This document shows positions 25,479 to 35,041 of a stretch of 64,000 nucleotides of DNA, one piece after another; positions within the stretch are counted from its first letter, which is position 1; each line of letters opens with the position of its first letter. The stretch comes from Glaciecola sp964195425. Lineage in GTDB: Bacteria > Pseudomonadota > Gammaproteobacteria > Enterobacterales > Alteromonadaceae. The position numbers and the translations under genes were made by a program. Below the pieces are notes generated by a model, which saw only the letters and a list, made by a program, of their open reading frames with translations, was not told where the DNA came from and searched no databases. The stretch is taken from positions 1-64,000 of the forward strand of contig CAXMOM010000069.1 in the NCBI GenBank assembly GCA_964195425.1. The letters run 5' to 3'.

Positions 25479-26229
25479 TCATAAAAATTCATCGTTTTTG
25501 ATGATTAGAGCATAGTTTTCGATAAATTTTTGCACATCACTGGCTTTACTTGCTTGTAAACAAGTGAATTTACTTTCTTCATCTTGCCAACCAGTCGAGA
25601 CTAAACCTACTACCCGATTTTGTATATCCACAATGGGCGAACCACTTAATCCGGCTAAGCTTTTAGGCCCTTTTATTTGTATGAGTGTATGTAAATCATC
25701 GTCTGTTTTATCAAATTCAAATTCATATCTTCTTTGTGGACCTTCTTCGTCTTGATACGCCCAGCCTACGACATATAACTTTTCGCCTTTGACCAATGTG
25801 TTCTCTTTGAATTTCAGAGGTTTATTTTTAGTGTTATTATCCTTGTATAAAAAATACAATCCAGTCGTTTTCCAATGTTTCCCACTCAAGCTTTTCTTTA
25901 TTGTTAGCATTTATTAATTTATCAACAATAAGGTAATGAAAAGCATTCTTTTTATCAAACATTTTCCATTGTTTCACTTCACCTGAAAAATCGACAGACT
26001 TCATTTTGTCTGTTTTAACAATCATTAATATATGTTTTGCCGTAATCGCATAGTCTTTTTCCTTAACGTTGACAATGAAGCCATTGCCCGCATTATTGTT
26101 TCCATACTTGGTGTTATGAAATGTCACATCGTTGATAAGTGCCATGGGCTTATGTTGTTGCGCTTTAATGTTTGAGGAGCTAGTCAGGCTTATAAATAAA
26201 AGCAATAATACAATTGAATATTTGACCAT
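25479..26229 (-). pseudogene. Frameshifted exported trypsin-like serine protease
   Basis: Two overlapping frames together make one protein. The upstream part (from the ATG at 26229, after an AGGAAAA site) has a signal peptide (MVKYSIVLLLLFISLTSSS) and the catalytic His region AITAKHIL. The downstream part has the catalytic Ser region GLSGSPIVDIQNRVVGLVST. They join at a run of six T on the minus strand (about 25850-25855): removing one T would read IVFLYKDNN straight through. The break could be a true mutation, a phase-variable tract or a sequencing error. The Asp of the triad was not located with confidence. The intact protein would be about 245 residues. Confidence 0.75.
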
Positions 26230-26400
26230 GAGTTTTCCTATAGCTATGTCTACTTTGCGCAAACATAAACCAAAATTGATGAATAAAACGTGTAAATGAC
26301 AACAAGCAAATTATGTTGTTTTGAGCAATCTCAGCCAACGCTTTCCTAAGGGAATTTTTATACTCCATAGGCGATTAATCTCAGCGCTAGGAATTAGCGC

Positions 26401-27159
26401 TTACGCAAGAAAGTCAGTCACGTGTCGGTTAAATTCCACTGGGTTTTCAGAATGCAAAAAATGACCAACGTCATTTATTACCTCAAGCTTCATATTCGGA
26501 AACAGCGCAAGCATAATGGAGTGATGCTTGCTTTGAATGTAGGCCGAATTTTCACCTTTCAAAAATAATGTCGGGCCACTGTAAGGTCGCCCCGCTGGGG
26601 CTACCGCCAAGGTGGGGTAGTTTTCTGAAATAGAAGACATATTGATTTTCAAGATGTAAGTACCGCTGGCTTTACGGATAAGGTTTTTCAACAGCAAAGA
26701 TCGAAATTCAGGCGTAAGCAAATGCTCAGCCATAACACTGTCGGCTTGTTCAAGGCTTGTTACGTCGATGCCCGATATAGTAAGCAAAGCCTCCAAAGCT
26801 GGATCTTTCCTAGGAATATAAGTCACAGGAGCAATATCAGCGATAACTACTTTGGTAACGCTAGATGGGTAATTCAGTGCGACCTGCATTGCAACCTTAC
26901 CGCCTAAAGAGTAACCTATTAGGATCGCGGCGGACAAACCGAGATCATCAATGAGCTCGACAATATCGTTAGCCAAAGTTGGGATATCCATTTGCGGATG
27001 GTGAGGAGAATTGCCATGATTGCGCAAGTCAACGCTAATCACGCGGTAAGCAGAGCTCAGCTCGCGGGCTAAGTTGCCTAGATTGGACAAATAACCGAAG
27101 ATGCCATGCAATAAAATGACAGCCTCTCCAGCGCCTTGATCGGTATAATTTAATTTCAC
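26401..27159 (-). CDS. Alpha/beta hydrolase, YbfF esterase-like
   Basis: This 252-residue protein has the alpha/beta hydrolase fold: ILLHGIFGYLSNLGNLA as oxyanion loop, VDLRNHGNSPHHP, the nucleophile elbow GYSLGG (Ser about residue 92) and the catalytic His in DVGHFLHSENP. The pattern fits YbfF-type acyl-CoA/thioesterases. It lies 15 nt downstream of an SDR gene and is likely co-transcribed with it. Substrate unknown. Confidence 0.85.
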   Translation of the reverse strand: MKLNYTDQGAGEAVILLHGIFGYLSNLGNLARELSSAYRVISVDLRNHGNSPHHPQMDIPTLANDIVELIDDLGLSAAILIGYSLGGKVAMQVALNYPSSVTKVVIADIAPVTYIPRKDPALEALLTISGIDVTSLEQADSVMAEHLLTPEFRSLLLKNLIRKASGTYILKINMSSISENYPTLAVAPAGRPYSGPTLFLKGENSAYIQSKHHSIMLALFPNMKLEVINDVGHFLHSENPVEFNRHVTDFLA

Positions 27160-27174
27160 TATATTCCTAAAGAT

Positions 27175-28002
27175 TTATTCATTAATTTGTCGATTACGGT
27201 ACTTATCTTTATTCTTGCGACCTATAGCATATAGCTTTGGACGAAGATAGCGACGTAGCCAGGGGAACAGATAACCCAAATTGACCATCCTACCGCTGGC
27301 CGCTGGCATGGGAATTTCTAATCTATCTCCAGCGGCTATTCTCAACACAGCATCGGCGACCTCGTCAGCAGTGCTCATAGGCTGGGAAAAGACGATGTCT
27401 TCAACGCTATCTATTTCATCCATAATAAAGCCAGTATCAATTGGCCCAGGAGAGACCACCCCAACATGTATGTCGGTACCTCGCATCTCATCTGCTAGCG
27501 CATACGCAAATGCACGCAGCCCAGCTTTAGTGCCGCTGTAGGTTGCCGCACCTTGTAAAGGTGCCATACCTGCAAGTGAGCCGACCATAACAATTCCACC
27601 GCCACCAGCTCGCTGCAAATAGGGAATAGACGCACAAGACAGCATTAGTGGGGCGCGAATATTGATATCAACCATAGCGCCGACGTCTGCAGGAGAAACG
27701 TTCTCAAGGTTGCCTCGGCTGTGCATACCCGCATTGTTTACCAACACGTCAATGCTACCAAACGCCAGCTCAGCCTTGGCAAAAAGCGCCAAACATTGAT
27801 CGGTATCTGATACATCCATAGCCACGGTAAGCACGTTTGTTTGCGTCGACAATTCCTCTTTGATTAAGTCCAGTCCTTGTTGACCTCTAGCCACCAATAC
27901 CAAATTAGCCTTTTGAGCGGCGAAGGCTCTGGCGCATGCGGCGCCTACACCTGCAGACGCACCGGTGATAATAATTGTTTTTTTGTAAAATCGTGCAGTC
28001 AT
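27175..28002 (-). CDS. Short-chain dehydrogenase/reductase
   Basis: This 275-residue classical SDR has the NAD(P)-binding motif TGASAGVGAACARAF (about residues 13-27), NNAG at about 88-91, the catalytic Ser in VGSLAG and the YSGTK (YxxxK) pair. An Arg in VLVARGQQG after strand 2 hints at NADP preference. The C-terminal basic segment LFPWLRRYLRPKLYAIGRKN may bind membranes. It precedes the alpha/beta hydrolase in an apparent two-gene operon. Confidence 0.9.
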   Translation of the reverse strand: MTARFYKKTIIITGASAGVGAACARAFAAQKANLVLVARGQQGLDLIKEELSTQTNVLTVAMDVSDTDQCLALFAKAELAFGSIDVLVNNAGMHSRGNLENVSPADVGAMVDINIRAPLMLSCASIPYLQRAGGGGIVMVGSLAGMAPLQGAATYSGTKAGLRAFAYALADEMRGTDIHVGVVSPGPIDTGFIMDEIDSVEDIVFSQPMSTADEVADAVLRIAAGDRLEIPMPAASGRMVNLGYLFPWLRRYLRPKLYAIGRKNKDKYRNRQINE

Positions 28003-28184
28003 GGCTAGACTCCTTTGACATTGACTTACTATTGTTGTCGAACGGTTCTTGTTTTGGTCATAATCGGTTTCTTTATTGACCTTATTACCTGCCTAGGCGC
28101 CCTGCTCGTATTGCCGCTTAAGGACCCTATTAATTAAACTGAATACAAATTACGGCTGTGCTATTCATAATTCAATTCCTAAAA

Positions 28185-29111
28185 CTATTTTTGTATGGCT
28201 AAATAAGCTTTAGCGGCTAAATACGCACCATATATTGCAGTGTCATTGGGAATATGAACATCTCGACCTATTAGTTTCTCAATTAGAGGCTTATAAACAG
28301 CGGCCAAACCGCCAGTAAGGAAAATAGGGACATTGCTAGTACTATGATTTATTAGCAAACTAGCCGCATATACCGCGCCTTCTTGAAGCCAATTGTTAAG
28401 CGTTACGCTGGTGTCTTGCACTGCTATCAGAATAGGCGCTAAAGTGCCAAAGTCACCTGCATGGGCTTGCCCGTATTGTTCAATAATTTGACTCGTATTA
28501 TCGCCTAGAACATTCGCTAATGCCGACAACAGCTGAGAATCTTGATGAGGTGTTTCAAGCGCCTGTAAATACCAACTTACGGCTAGTTTGCCTAACCACG
28601 CACCCGAGGCAATATCACCAAGCAAGAAACCGTGACCACCATACTGCTTAAGCGTTCGTTTCGCTTGGTGCTGCGTTGTGCTTTGCTGATAATTTATAGG
28701 TAAATCATCTTCAGGTGAATAAACAGCTAAACAAGAACCCGTTCCAATAACAAACAATGCACATGGCTTAGCGTTGTTGGCTGCTAAGCAAGACACATGC
28801 ACGTCGGTAGTAAGGACAGCACCCGCATATTCATGATGCCATTGTTGAAACTGTCGTTTAACCGAATCAATACTACCACCGGCGCACCCTAAGCTCAGAA
28901 AACAGTCTTGTTTTGTAATAGTGATATTGTGCTGCGCTTGGCACATCGACAGTAGTTGCTCAGCGGATTGTTCTATTGCGTCGAGTGCCCCCTCGAAATT
29001 GGCATATAAATTAGCGGGACCAGCGAGCGCTGTTGCGAGTATTTCACCATTGCTTGTAAATAAGCCTGCCTCACACTTTGTGCCACCGCCATCCACACCT
29101 ATAATCCACAT
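28185..29111 (-). CDS. BadF/BcrA-type amino-sugar kinase (GlcNAc/MurNAc kinase candidate)
   Basis: This 308-residue ASKHA-fold kinase has phosphate-1 motif GVDGGGTKCEAGLF (residues 5-18), GTGSCLAVY, GGHGFLLGDIASGAWLGK and the adenosine motif LTGGLAAVYKPL. The family includes N-acetylglucosamine and glucosamine kinases and, from memory, the MurNAc/GlcNAc kinase MurK of Clostridium. Position near murQ, a non-PTS symporter and namZ makes MurNAc and/or GlcNAc the likely substrates; this is inference. It is transcribed away from the rest of the locus and does not resemble AnmK. Confidence 0.8.
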   Translation of the reverse strand: MWIIGVDGGGTKCEAGLFTSNGEILATALAGPANLYANFEGALDAIEQSAEQLLSMCQAQHNITITKQDCFLSLGCAGGSIDSVKRQFQQWHHEYAGAVLTTDVHVSCLAANNAKPCALFVIGTGSCLAVYSPEDDLPINYQQSTTQHQAKRTLKQYGGHGFLLGDIASGAWLGKLAVSWYLQALETPHQDSQLLSALANVLGDNTSQIIEQYGQAHAGDFGTLAPILIAVQDTSVTLNNWLQEGAVYAASLLINHSTSNVPIFLTGGLAAVYKPLIEKLIGRDVHIPNDTAIYGAYLAAKAYLAIQK

Positions 29112-29489
29112 ACAGTAGCCTTGCCTCCAATCATTATTTTTTGAAGTTATATAACAGCCGCTTAAGCCTGTTCATTTTTATTATTGATAGTCTTTGACAA
29201 ACACATCAATGCCATACATATAATAAGACAAAAAACGACAACAACCCATCATTACTTGAAAAGTGCCTTTTAATCACTTTAAAAAGTACATTTATTTTTT
29301 ATCGAGCTTAGAATTATGCTTTAAGGGCGCTGCGAAGCACATAGCGTAATGTTAAAATCAGCATCACGATGAGAAAACTGGTAGCATCGTGAGGGAATCG
29401 TATAAAGGCTGTATTAACTAATTGACCGCCCTACTTAACCGAGTGACTTTGCCGCGCGACCTAACCCTGTGGTAATTTGGAATGTAAAA
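29112..29489. other. Divergent intergenic region, kinase / GST
   Basis: There is no ORF in these 378 bases. An inverted repeat TCACGATG (29364-29371) / CATCGTGA (29385-29392) is the only clear structure, about 100 nt before the GST start. It could be an operator or a leader hairpin. The 11-bp palindrome found elsewhere in the locus is not present here. Confidence 0.5.
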
Positions 29490-30128
29490 ATGAAAATGAA
29501 ACTTTGGCACTGCCATGGCGCGCGCTCTTTGCGTCCTTTATGGGCCTTGGAGGAAATGCAATTACCTTACGAAGTGGAAATGCTGCCGTTCCCGCCGCGT
29601 TTTTTTAAAAAAGAATTCCTCGTAATAAATCCACTGGGCACCGTTCCGTTTTTTCAAGACGGCAAAACTACCATGACTGAATCAAGCGGTATTTGTCATT
29701 ATCTGCTTGAAAGATATAATAAATATGATTTAGGTATTAAGCCGGATCATGCTGAATATGGCGACTATCTAAACTGGTTGTATCATAGCGATGCTACGCT
29801 AACATTCCCACAAACTATTATTCTGCGCTATAGTCGATTAGAACAAGGGGAGCGCCGTTTGCCTCAAGCCGTAGAGGATTATGCCGCCTGGTTTATTGCT
29901 CGTTTACGACGCCTTGACGCGCACATCGAATCTCGCGAATTCCTATGTGATGGCCGCTTTACCATAGCGGATATCGCAGTGGGATATGCTTTGCATTTAG
30001 GACAATCTTTGGGCTTGGACCATAAGTATACGCCGCAAGTTAAAGAATATCTGGCAAGGCTTCAGGCTCGTCCAGCCTTTAAAAAAGCCTCTGCCATAGG
30101 CGCTGATCAAAGCGTATTCAAAATTTAG
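29490..30128 (+). CDS. Glutathione S-transferase
   Basis: This protein is 212 residues from the ATG at 29490, which follows TTGGAATG; a GTG at 29469 is a weaker start. The N-terminal thioredoxin fold shows LWHCHGARSLRPLWALEEM and the cis-Pro plus Glu-Ser glutathione-binding segment GTVPFFQDGKTTMTESSGI. The C-terminal helical domain has FTIADIAVGYAL (the conserved Asp cap) and ARPAFKKA. The 3' end overlaps the convergent acyltransferase gene by 11 nt. Substrate unknown. Confidence 0.9.
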   Translation: MKMKLWHCHGARSLRPLWALEEMQLPYEVEMLPFPPRFFKKEFLVINPLGTVPFFQDGKTTMTESSGICHYLLERYNKYDLGIKPDHAEYGDYLNWLYHSDATLTFPQTIILRYSRLEQGERRLPQAVEDYAAWFIARLRRLDAHIESREFLCDGRFTIADIAVGYALHLGQSLGLDHKYTPQVKEYLARLQARPAFKKASAIGADQSVFKI

Positions 30129-30849
30129 ACTTTGCAGCATTATGCCAACGACTATGCTCAGCTTCGCCAATCACTCGAATTTTGTCTAGCAGCATATGGC
30201 GATCTTCATAGGTCAGGCCCGCTGTTGAAATAGGCCGTAAATACCGAATAACAACCTTACCAGGCCTAATTTTCCATTCACCTGCAGCAAGACATGCTCT
30301 GGTTCCCGCCATGTACATTGGATGAATCGGCGCCTGTGATTCTATTGCCAATACAATGGCACCTTTCTTATAAGGGCTCAAACTCCCATCGAGACTTCTT
30401 TTTCCTTCCACAGACAAGAATACTAAGCCACCATCGGCTGCATATTGCGCCGCTTTATGCAGCTGACGCTTAGATTGCTTAAGATTTTGACGAATTATGA
30501 CCCAGCAAGTTAGGAGCGATTGCCAACCCAAAAAAGGTATTAGAGCATATTCAATATTAGTGATACCCATGACTTGCCGATCCCACGCCGAATAAGCCAC
30601 TGTTCCATCGATAATGCTCTGTTGGGTGAGATGAATAATTACACCTCCACCATCGAGCTGTGATGGGTCACCTTCGAATTCAGTAACTACGTCAACCCCG
30701 AATATTGTTAGCGCAATTTTGGACCAACTGTGAGTAATATAGCGACTGAAGTTCCCAAAAACGGGGGCGATTAGCAAAGCGATAATTACCATGGGAACCA
30801 ACAAACCAATTGCGAGGGCATATCGAGCAATTTGACTAATTTCATTCAT
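30118..30849 (-). CDS. PlsC-like acyltransferase with altered catalytic motif
   Basis: This 243-residue protein has an N-terminal membrane segment (about residues 10-32) and a lysophospholipid-acyltransferase-like fold. Motif III reads VEGKRSLDGSLSPYKKGA, close to the usual xxEGTRS. The motif I position reads TQQSIIDG where NHxxxxD is expected, so the catalytic His appears replaced by Gln. It may be inactive as an acyltransferase or have a different activity. It lies 58 nt downstream of alr, on the same strand. Confidence 0.75.
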   Translation of the reverse strand: MNEISQIARYALAIGLLVPMVIIALLIAPVFGNFSRYITHSWSKIALTIFGVDVVTEFEGDPSQLDGGGVIIHLTQQSIIDGTVAYSAWDRQVMGITNIEYALIPFLGWQSLLTCWVIIRQNLKQSKRQLHKAAQYAADGGLVFLSVEGKRSLDGSLSPYKKGAIVLAIESQAPIHPMYMAGTRACLAAGEWKIRPGKVVIRYLRPISTAGLTYEDRHMLLDKIRVIGEAEHSRWHNAAKSKF

Positions 30850-30907
30850 AGTTCACCTAACATAGTGTGAATACTTCCTAGTAAAATCCAGATATTCATC
30901 TCGCGTA

Positions 30908-31990
30908 TTAATTGATGTATTTACGCGGCACCCTTGCAGACACCCGGGTCATAAGTTCATAGCCAATTGTACCAACGTGCTCAGCAACATCATTTATAGG
31001 TAACTTGTCGCCCCATAACTGCACGCTATCGCCTATGGCTACATTGGCTAAATTAGTCACATCAAATGTCAGCATATCCATAGATACACGCCCTACTAAG
31101 GGAATAAGTTCATTGTTACACCAAGCTGGCGTGCTGGTGGGCGCATGACGCGGGTAACCGTCTGCATAACCAAGTGAGACGGTGGCTATTACCGACTCTC
31201 TGGCGGCTCTCCAGGTGCTTCCATAACCTACGGTATCGCCTTTGGGAATGGTTCGAAGACTTATAATCTCAGAATCTAGACTCATTACAGGCTTCAATTC
31301 TACTGGATTGTCTTGGCTTTGAAATGGGCTTGAGCCATACATAGCGATGCCCAAACGCACATAATCACCTCGAGCAAGATCAAAACGTATATTGGCAGCG
31401 GAATTGGCAATACAAACAGGTAAGTTAAGCACCAAAGCGACAGCCAAAAATCTATCTATTTGTTGAGTTGCATGACTTTGAAGAGGCTCATCTGCATTTG
31501 CAAGATGAGTAACAAGAACCGTGTTTTCATCTATTATACTAGAATATTTGGCTAATACTGGCTGTAGCTGCGCAATCGGCAGTCCAAGTCTATGCATGCC
31601 AGTATCAAATTTAAGCCATGAAGAATTGCTTTGTAAAAGGTTGTTTTTCTTATATTTTGTAAACGCTGCTAGCTGCCATTCGCTATGCAGTATCCAAATA
31701 AGATTAGTGGCGGTGACCGCGTATAATTCATCTTCATTATGCGGACCTTGCAGCACTAAGATAGGCTTTGTAATACCTGCCTCACGTAATTCGACTGCTT
31801 CAGCCAAGAATGCAACTGCTAGCACATCTGCCATTGCCTCTATAGATTGTGCAACCCTAATCGCGCCATTTCCATATGCGTTTGCTTTCACCACCGCCAC
31901 AATTTTACTGCCGTTAGCAAAATCAGTCAGTTTTTCGAGGTTAGCGTGTAGGGCTCCCAAATTTATAGTAGCGACTGTATTACGACTCAA
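30908..31990 (-). CDS. alr: Alanine racemase
   Basis: This 360-residue PLP enzyme interconverts L- and D-alanine. The PLP lysine is in VVKANAYGNG (about residues 33-42) and the second catalytic Tyr is in VGYGSTW. It begins with TTG (31988-31990), supported by GAGG seven bases upstream. It is divergent from the symporter-murQ-namZ operon. In that setting it may feed D-Ala and L-Ala released from wall peptides into metabolism, like DadX, rather than (or as well as) supplying D-Ala for wall synthesis. That is inference from position. Confidence 0.95.
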   Translation of the reverse strand: MSRNTVATINLGALHANLEKLTDFANGSKIVAVVKANAYGNGAIRVAQSIEAMADVLAVAFLAEAVELREAGITKPILVLQGPHNEDELYAVTATNLIWILHSEWQLAAFTKYKKNNLLQSNSSWLKFDTGMHRLGLPIAQLQPVLAKYSSIIDENTVLVTHLANADEPLQSHATQQIDRFLAVALVLNLPVCIANSAANIRFDLARGDYVRLGIAMYGSSPFQSQDNPVELKPVMSLDSEIISLRTIPKGDTVGYGSTWRAARESVIATVSLGYADGYPRHAPTSTPAWCNNELIPLVGRVSMDMLTFDVTNLANVAIGDSVQLWGDKLPINDVAEHVGTIGYELMTRVSARVPRKYIN

Positions 31991-32432
31991 AAATATTCCT
32001 CTTTAACCTTATCTCTATTTATAGAAACGATACGTGATGATTATCTAATCATACTGTCTCAAAAGCATTCTTAATCTGCAACTAAATAAGGTAATTAAGC
32101 CACAACAGTAATGGATGCCATTGCTGAGTTAATGACAATTCCGATTTATTGTATAAAATTGAAATATTTTATTACTATATAGCGTAAACTCGATTTAGCA
32201 TAACGAGTTTCTAGTATTTTATACATTTTGCATGTGTAAAAAAACTTCTCACAAAACCAATAATAATGAGAACAATCGATGCCAAAGCTCGACCATTCCA
32301 CCAAACCTTTTAGCCATTTATCGGCGCGCAACTCTTCTAACTGTGTTTCTCATTGTGCCTTTCATTGTAATATGCACTACGCGCATTTCCTTTCAATGCC
32401 AGCATGTTCACATTCAACTAGGCACATAAATA
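31991..32432. promoter_or_regulatory. Divergent intergenic region, alr / MurNAc operon
   Basis: These 442 bases hold the promoters of alr and of the symporter-murQ-namZ operon. AAACTCG (32186-32192) and CGAGTTT (32204-32210) form an inverted repeat. GAAATATTTTATTAC (32161-32175) is a degenerate match (12 of 15) to the repeated operator candidate GGAATAATTTATTAT seen before the TonB receptor. Small ORFs on both strands here look like chance. Confidence 0.45.
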
Positions 32433-34019
32433 ATGATTGATCAGTTTTCGCTTATCGATTGGGCAATCTTTGCCGGTTATGCGCTTATTTTGGTAGTAAC
32501 AGGTATATGGTTTAACCGTAAGGCACAATCGAGTAAAGACTATTTTTTAGCGGGTAATAAGATGCCTGTATGGTTAGTGGGTATTTCAGTATTGGCTACC
32601 TCTCAGTCTGCGGCTACCTTTTTAGGCGGTCCTGACCAAGGCTATAGAGGAGACTTAACCTATCTAGCCACAAATTTAGCCGGTTTTATTGCGGCTGGTT
32701 TTGTTGCTTATTTCTTATTGCCTAAATTTTATCAATACAAAGTGTTTACCGTTTACGAACTGCTTGCCCAACGTTTTGGCGAAAAATCTAAGTACCAGGC
32801 CGGTACGGTATATTTGGCAGGAAGACTATTTGCAAGTGGTGCCAGGTTATATATGGCGGCGATAGCCGTGGCCATGATTTTATTTGGCGATATCCAAGCA
32901 AGCAACGTGGTCGCTTCAATTTTACTAATAGCAACAATTGGCTTCGCCTATACTATGTATGGCGGCGTGCGCAGCGTTATTTACAGTGATGTAATTCAAG
33001 CGATTGTATATATCAGTGCAGCTTTGTTAGTACTGGGCTATCTATTCACCAGTATTCCAGCAGATTTTTCAACAATATGGGCAGTATTGGCAGATCCAGG
33101 CGACGGGCAAGCATCTAAGCTTACCGTATTTAATTTCACCACCGACATAGGTGGCGCTGGCGTATTTAGTTTCTGGTCTATTGTAACTGGGTTTGTTTTA
33201 TTGAATATTGCCGCCTTTGGTCTCGATCAGGACGTCACTCAGCGCATGCTGACATGCAAAGATTCTAAAAGCGCTACACGAGCGCTCGTTAGCTCAATAT
33301 TTATGGGCATTCCCGTTGTATTGATTTTTGTGTGTATTGGCCTATTACTATTTGTTTATTACCAACGTCCCGACTTAATGAACAGTGGACAATACGGAGC
33401 GCCAACACCTGAATTTGTTGGCCAAACGGTCACTATATTTATGTACTATGTGTTAACCGACTTACCCAATGGTATAAAAGCGATTGTTACTATAGGCATT
33501 ATTGCTGCCGCTTTGTCTACCTTGAATTCTGGATTAAATAGTATGTCATCGGTAGTGGTACAAGACCTTTATCGTGGTTTTTACTGTGGCATGATAAAAA
33601 AAGTAAGCCCAAGCGAACAGCAACTAGTGAAAGCCGGACGCATTAGTATGGGAGTTGTCGCTATTTTGTTAAGCGCAATGGCAGGGCTTTGTTACTATTG
33701 GCAGCAATATACCGACATGCCTCTTTTAGCCTTTGCCCTGAGTGTAATGGTGTTTTCATATAGTGGTTTATTAGGCGTATATTTTACTGCACTTTTCACA
33801 AAACGCGGCTCTGCCGGTTCTATTTTAGCCGCGCTGTTAATTGGGTTTTCTATTCCAGTACTTATGCAACCCTATGTGCAAACGTGGTATTTACCAGAGG
33901 CTTGGCAATTTAGTTTGAATTTCTCATATCAACTGTTAATCGCTACTAGTGTTGCCACTATCGTGTGTTGCTTGGGCAGTACGCCAAATGCGCGTTCGTT
34001 CACAAAAGAGGATGTCTAA
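32433..34019 (+). CDS. Sodium/solute symporter, probable MurNAc or amino-sugar transporter
   Basis: This 528-residue integral membrane protein has about 13-14 hydrophobic segments and the SSS/SGLT family pattern: SSKDYFLAGNKMPVWLVG near the N-terminus, YTMYGGVRSVIYSDVIQ in the middle and AALSTLNSGLNSMSSVV towards the C-terminus (the sodium-binding Ser-rich helix). It is the first gene of an operon with murQ (2 nt apart) and namZ. MurQ needs MurNAc-6-P; SSS carriers do not phosphorylate their cargo, so a kinase must act after uptake. MurNAc as substrate is inferred from the operon. Confidence 0.85.
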   Translation: MIDQFSLIDWAIFAGYALILVVTGIWFNRKAQSSKDYFLAGNKMPVWLVGISVLATSQSAATFLGGPDQGYRGDLTYLATNLAGFIAAGFVAYFLLPKFYQYKVFTVYELLAQRFGEKSKYQAGTVYLAGRLFASGARLYMAAIAVAMILFGDIQASNVVASILLIATIGFAYTMYGGVRSVIYSDVIQAIVYISAALLVLGYLFTSIPADFSTIWAVLADPGDGQASKLTVFNFTTDIGGAGVFSFWSIVTGFVLLNIAAFGLDQDVTQRMLTCKDSKSATRALVSSIFMGIPVVLIFVCIGLLLFVYYQRPDLMNSGQYGAPTPEFVGQTVTIFMYYVLTDLPNGIKAIVTIGIIAAALSTLNSGLNSMSSVVVQDLYRGFYCGMIKKVSPSEQQLVKAGRISMGVVAILLSAMAGLCYYWQQYTDMPLLAFALSVMVFSYSGLLGVYFTALFTKRGSAGSILAALLIGFSIPVLMQPYVQTWYLPEAWQFSLNFSYQLLIATSVATIVCCLGSTPNARSFTKEDV

Positions 34020-34020
34020 A

Positions 34021-35028
34021 ATGCCCCGAGCCCCAAGTCAATTCAAAAGCGAATCTGCACTTGAAGAAACGAGCACACATGACTTAATACAGCAGCTAGA
34101 AGGTCTTGTTTCTGAAGGGCGCAACCCAAACACCATGAAGCTAGATACTTTAAGCACTTGCGATCTACTAAAAGTGATTAATCAAGAAGACCAAAAAGTA
34201 GCGCTCGCCGTTGCCAACGAGCTTCCTAATATTACCGCGGCCGTCAATTTTGCAGTTAGTAGTATACAAAATGGTGGCAGGCTGATTTATGTTGGTGCAG
34301 GTACAAGCGGCCGTTTGGGTGTCTTAGACGCCGTAGAGTGCCGACCCACTTTTGGCGTAAATGATGATTTAGTAGTAGGCATCATCGCCGGTGGTGAAAA
34401 AGCTATTATACACGCTGTTGAAGGTGCGGAAGATTGTAAAGAAAGCGGCATTAAAGATCTGCAATACATTGCCTTAACGCACAATGATATGGTAGTGGGC
34501 ATAGCGGCAAGTGGTCGTACGCCCTATGTTATTAGTGCTTTAGAATATGCAAATTCATTAGGCTGCAATACCGCAAGTGTGGTTTGTAATCCGACATCGC
34601 CTATGCTGAAAATAGCCGACGCTGGTATATGTGCGCAAGTTGGCCCTGAGTGCATAACCGGCTCAACCCGCATGAAATCAGGCACTGCTCAAAAACTTAT
34701 ACTCAACATGCTCAGCACCGCCACTATGGTTAAGCTAGGTAAAGTATTTGAAAATCTGATGGTAGATGTAAACGCTAGTAATCAAAAATTGCGCGCTCGT
34801 GCCATTCGTATAGTTATGCAGGCAACCCAATGTGGCCAAGAGCAGGCACAACTATCATTAGAGCAAGCCGATAGCAGTGCAAAACTCGCAATTTTGATGA
34901 TCCTCACCAATACTGATGCAAGCACCGCTAAAGCGATGTTGCAAAATAACCAAGGGCATTTGCGCAATGCACTGGAGGGTTTATCACACAATTCAAAGAA
35001 AAGTCCAAAGGGAAAAACTGAAATTTAA
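34021..35028 (+). CDS. murQ: N-acetylmuramic acid 6-phosphate etherase
   Basis: This 335-residue SIS-fold enzyme cleaves the lactyl ether of MurNAc-6-P to give GlcNAc-6-P and D-lactate. Diagnostic motifs are GAGTSGRLG (92-100), DAVECRPTFG with Glu106 at the catalytic position, HAVEGAEDCKESG, GIAASGRTPYV and CITGSTRMKSGTAQKL. The start at 34021 follows GAGG at a 9-nt distance; the ATG at 34012 is too close to that site. An N-terminal extension of about 25-30 residues relative to E. coli is present. It lies between the symporter and namZ. Confidence 0.97.
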   Translation: MPRAPSQFKSESALEETSTHDLIQQLEGLVSEGRNPNTMKLDTLSTCDLLKVINQEDQKVALAVANELPNITAAVNFAVSSIQNGGRLIYVGAGTSGRLGVLDAVECRPTFGVNDDLVVGIIAGGEKAIIHAVEGAEDCKESGIKDLQYIALTHNDMVVGIAASGRTPYVISALEYANSLGCNTASVVCNPTSPMLKIADAGICAQVGPECITGSTRMKSGTAQKLILNMLSTATMVKLGKVFENLMVDVNASNQKLRARAIRIVMQATQCGQEQAQLSLEQADSSAKLAILMILTNTDASTAKAMLQNNQGHLRNALEGLSHNSKKSPKGKTEI

Positions 35029-35041
35029 AGGTGGCTGCAAT

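Noticed and set aside
32232..32429. 65-codon ORF just before the symporter
   Set aside because: No ribosome-binding site, Cys/Arg-rich random-looking translation, and it lies in a region expected to hold promoters.
34916..35041. 42-codon upstream extension of namZ overlapping murQ
   Set aside because: The lipoprotein signal begins at the ATG 35042, which has its own AAAGGTGG site.
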